Position numbers and translations under genes: made by a program. Of a stretch of 64,000 bases of DNA, positions 63,355 to 64,000 are shown one piece after another (position 1 is the stretch's first letter; every line of letters starts with the position of its first letter). This stretch comes from Fusobacterium varium. GTDB lineage: Bacteria; Fusobacteriota; Fusobacteriia; Fusobacteriales; Fusobacteriaceae. Where the stretch lies: positions 2,294,001 through 2,358,000 of the forward strand of contig AP017968.1 of the NCBI GenBank assembly GCA_002356455.1, written 5' to 3'. The notes beneath the pieces were generated by a model. That model was given only the letters and a program-made list of their open reading frames with translations, was not told the origin of the DNA and ran no database searches.

Positions 63355-64000
63355 TTAAATTTTTATCTTTATATATTTTTTTATATCTTTTTTATCAAAT
63401 TTAAATATAGGCATTCCACTTGAATATGGTGCTATTTCGTAGTGAGGATAAAGAAATACTACATTATCCCCTTCAAAATACATAACTGTATTCTTTACAT
63501 TTGCTTCAGCATTTTCAAAGAATAATACCTCTTTTCCCTCAGTATTCAAAGCATATCTGCTTCCATTATTTTCTTTGCTTTTAGCTATTATATCATTCAT
63601 TTTCATATTAAAATATTCTTCTGCATTCTCATCAAATATGACATCATAATTAAGCAGAGAATAATCTTTTTTATTTATATTATATGTTTCAGTAGTAGTA
63701 ATTCCATGAGCTCCTCCTTGATAAACATATGTAGTTATAACAAGAGAAAGAATATTGAAATCATTTTCTTTTATTTCATAAGCCATCTTGGCTTCTATTG
63801 GAGTTTCTTTTGTTCCGATATCTGATGAACCTACTAAATTTTCTATTATTATTCTTGCACTTTCCTGAAGAGAGAGGTTCAAATAGGAAATATCTTCATT
63901 TTCTACTCCCTTTATCTGTGGAATAACAATATCATAATTATATTTTTCCTTATTTTCTTTATACTCAAGTTTTTCTACATTAGAATTATCTTTAACTGCA
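63355..64000 (-). CDS. DUF4163/DUF3298 (RsiV-like) protein, truncated by the window edge
   Basis: The frame is open to base 64000 (visible start residues AVKDNSNVEKLEYKENKEK), so the N-terminus lies outside; an apparent TTG start at 63882 is internal. YNYDIVIPQIKGVENEDISYLN is the DUF4163-like part; TYVYQGGAHGITTTETYNINKKDYSLLNYDVIF and ENVKNTVMYFEGDNVVFLYPHYEIAPYSSGMPIFKFDKKDI form the DUF3298 part. Such proteins are usually exported and include the anti-sigma factor RsiV that binds lysozyme; here only the extracellular domain is visible. About 214 residues seen. Confidence 0.75.
   Translation of the reverse strand, partial: AVKDNSNVEKLEYKENKEKYNYDIVIPQIKGVENEDISYLNLSLQESARIIIENLVGSSDIGTKETPIEAKMAYEIKENDFNILSLVITTYVYQGGAHGITTTETYNINKKDYSLLNYDVIFDENAEEYFNMKMNDIIAKSKENNGSRYALNTEGKEVLFFENAEANVKNTVMYFEGDNVVFLYPHYEIAPYSSGMPIFKFDKKDIKKYIKIKI

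Noticed and set aside
63355-63882. TTG at 63882 as the start of the RsiV-like gene
   Set aside because: The frame continues to the window edge with family-like sequence.

Overview
The window looks like a chromosomal piece of a Fusobacterium. This is inferred from the very low G+C, two type V autotransporters with the fusobacterial N-terminal signature (EKxLKRxLK followed by a long hydrophobic signal), an F-type c subunit of the two-carboxylate Na+ type, and a fermentative, anaerobe-like gene set. The larger-genome branch (varium/ulcerans/mortiferum) is a guess. Most genes run on the minus strand.

Layout: 1-2.4 kb is the edge of an accessory island, with a truncated large serine recombinase, an isoprenoid-synthase-like enzyme and a frameshifted mini-lipoprotein. 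2.5-10.8 kb holds a GNAT-cation-efflux fusion, the fructose operon fruR-fruK-fruA with a repeat-rich control region, and a nucleotidyltransferase/cca/MazG cluster. 10.9-14.7 kb is an enolase-superfamily dehydratase plus NhaC antiporter, divergent from a LysR regulator. 15-26.8 kb carries small secreted and ASCH-like genes and a giant 3390-residue autotransporter with a coiled-coil partner. 27-31.2 kb has a candidate small RNA and an amino-acid scavenging operon (AGCS symporter, amidohydrolase, gamma-glutamyl hydrolase). 31.4-36.3 kb has an HU remnant, a second autotransporter (1203 aa) and, upstream of it, a promoter enclosed by 30-bp inverted repeats. 36.4-45.1 kb has MurR/RpiR, alanine racemase, a SLC13 carrier plus flavoprotein under LysR, carbonic anhydrase, a PopT-like transporter, a MITE and a TSUP permease. 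45.2-49.9 kb has a MerR-flavodoxin pair and molybdenum genes (modA, modB, moeA-like, moaC, mogA). 50-51.6 kb has a MerR gene split by a dnaX-type slippery sequence and an orphan c subunit. 51.9-58.0 kb is a nest of three IS91-like elements and one IS1182-like element. 58-64 kb has a GGDEF/EAL protein, MprF and the start of a DUF3298-type gene.

The most striking observation is at 35458-35643. A near-perfect sigma70 promoter (TTGACT-17-TATAAT) with its own 12-bp inverted-repeat operator lies inside 30-bp inverted repeats (28/30 identical). It points away from the autotransporter that starts 215 bp to the left. This is the architecture of an invertible promoter switch, and in the sequenced orientation the adhesin would be OFF. 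No dedicated invertase gene is adjacent.

Other noteworthy points: all three IS91-like copies share an in-frame UGA in the transposase while differing mostly at silent sites; the IS91-like right ends sit directly on terminator U-tracts; a 142-bp MITE matches both ends of the IS1182-like element; and an isolated Na+-type c-subunit gene stands without other ATP-synthase genes. No tRNA, rRNA or CRISPR array was seen.
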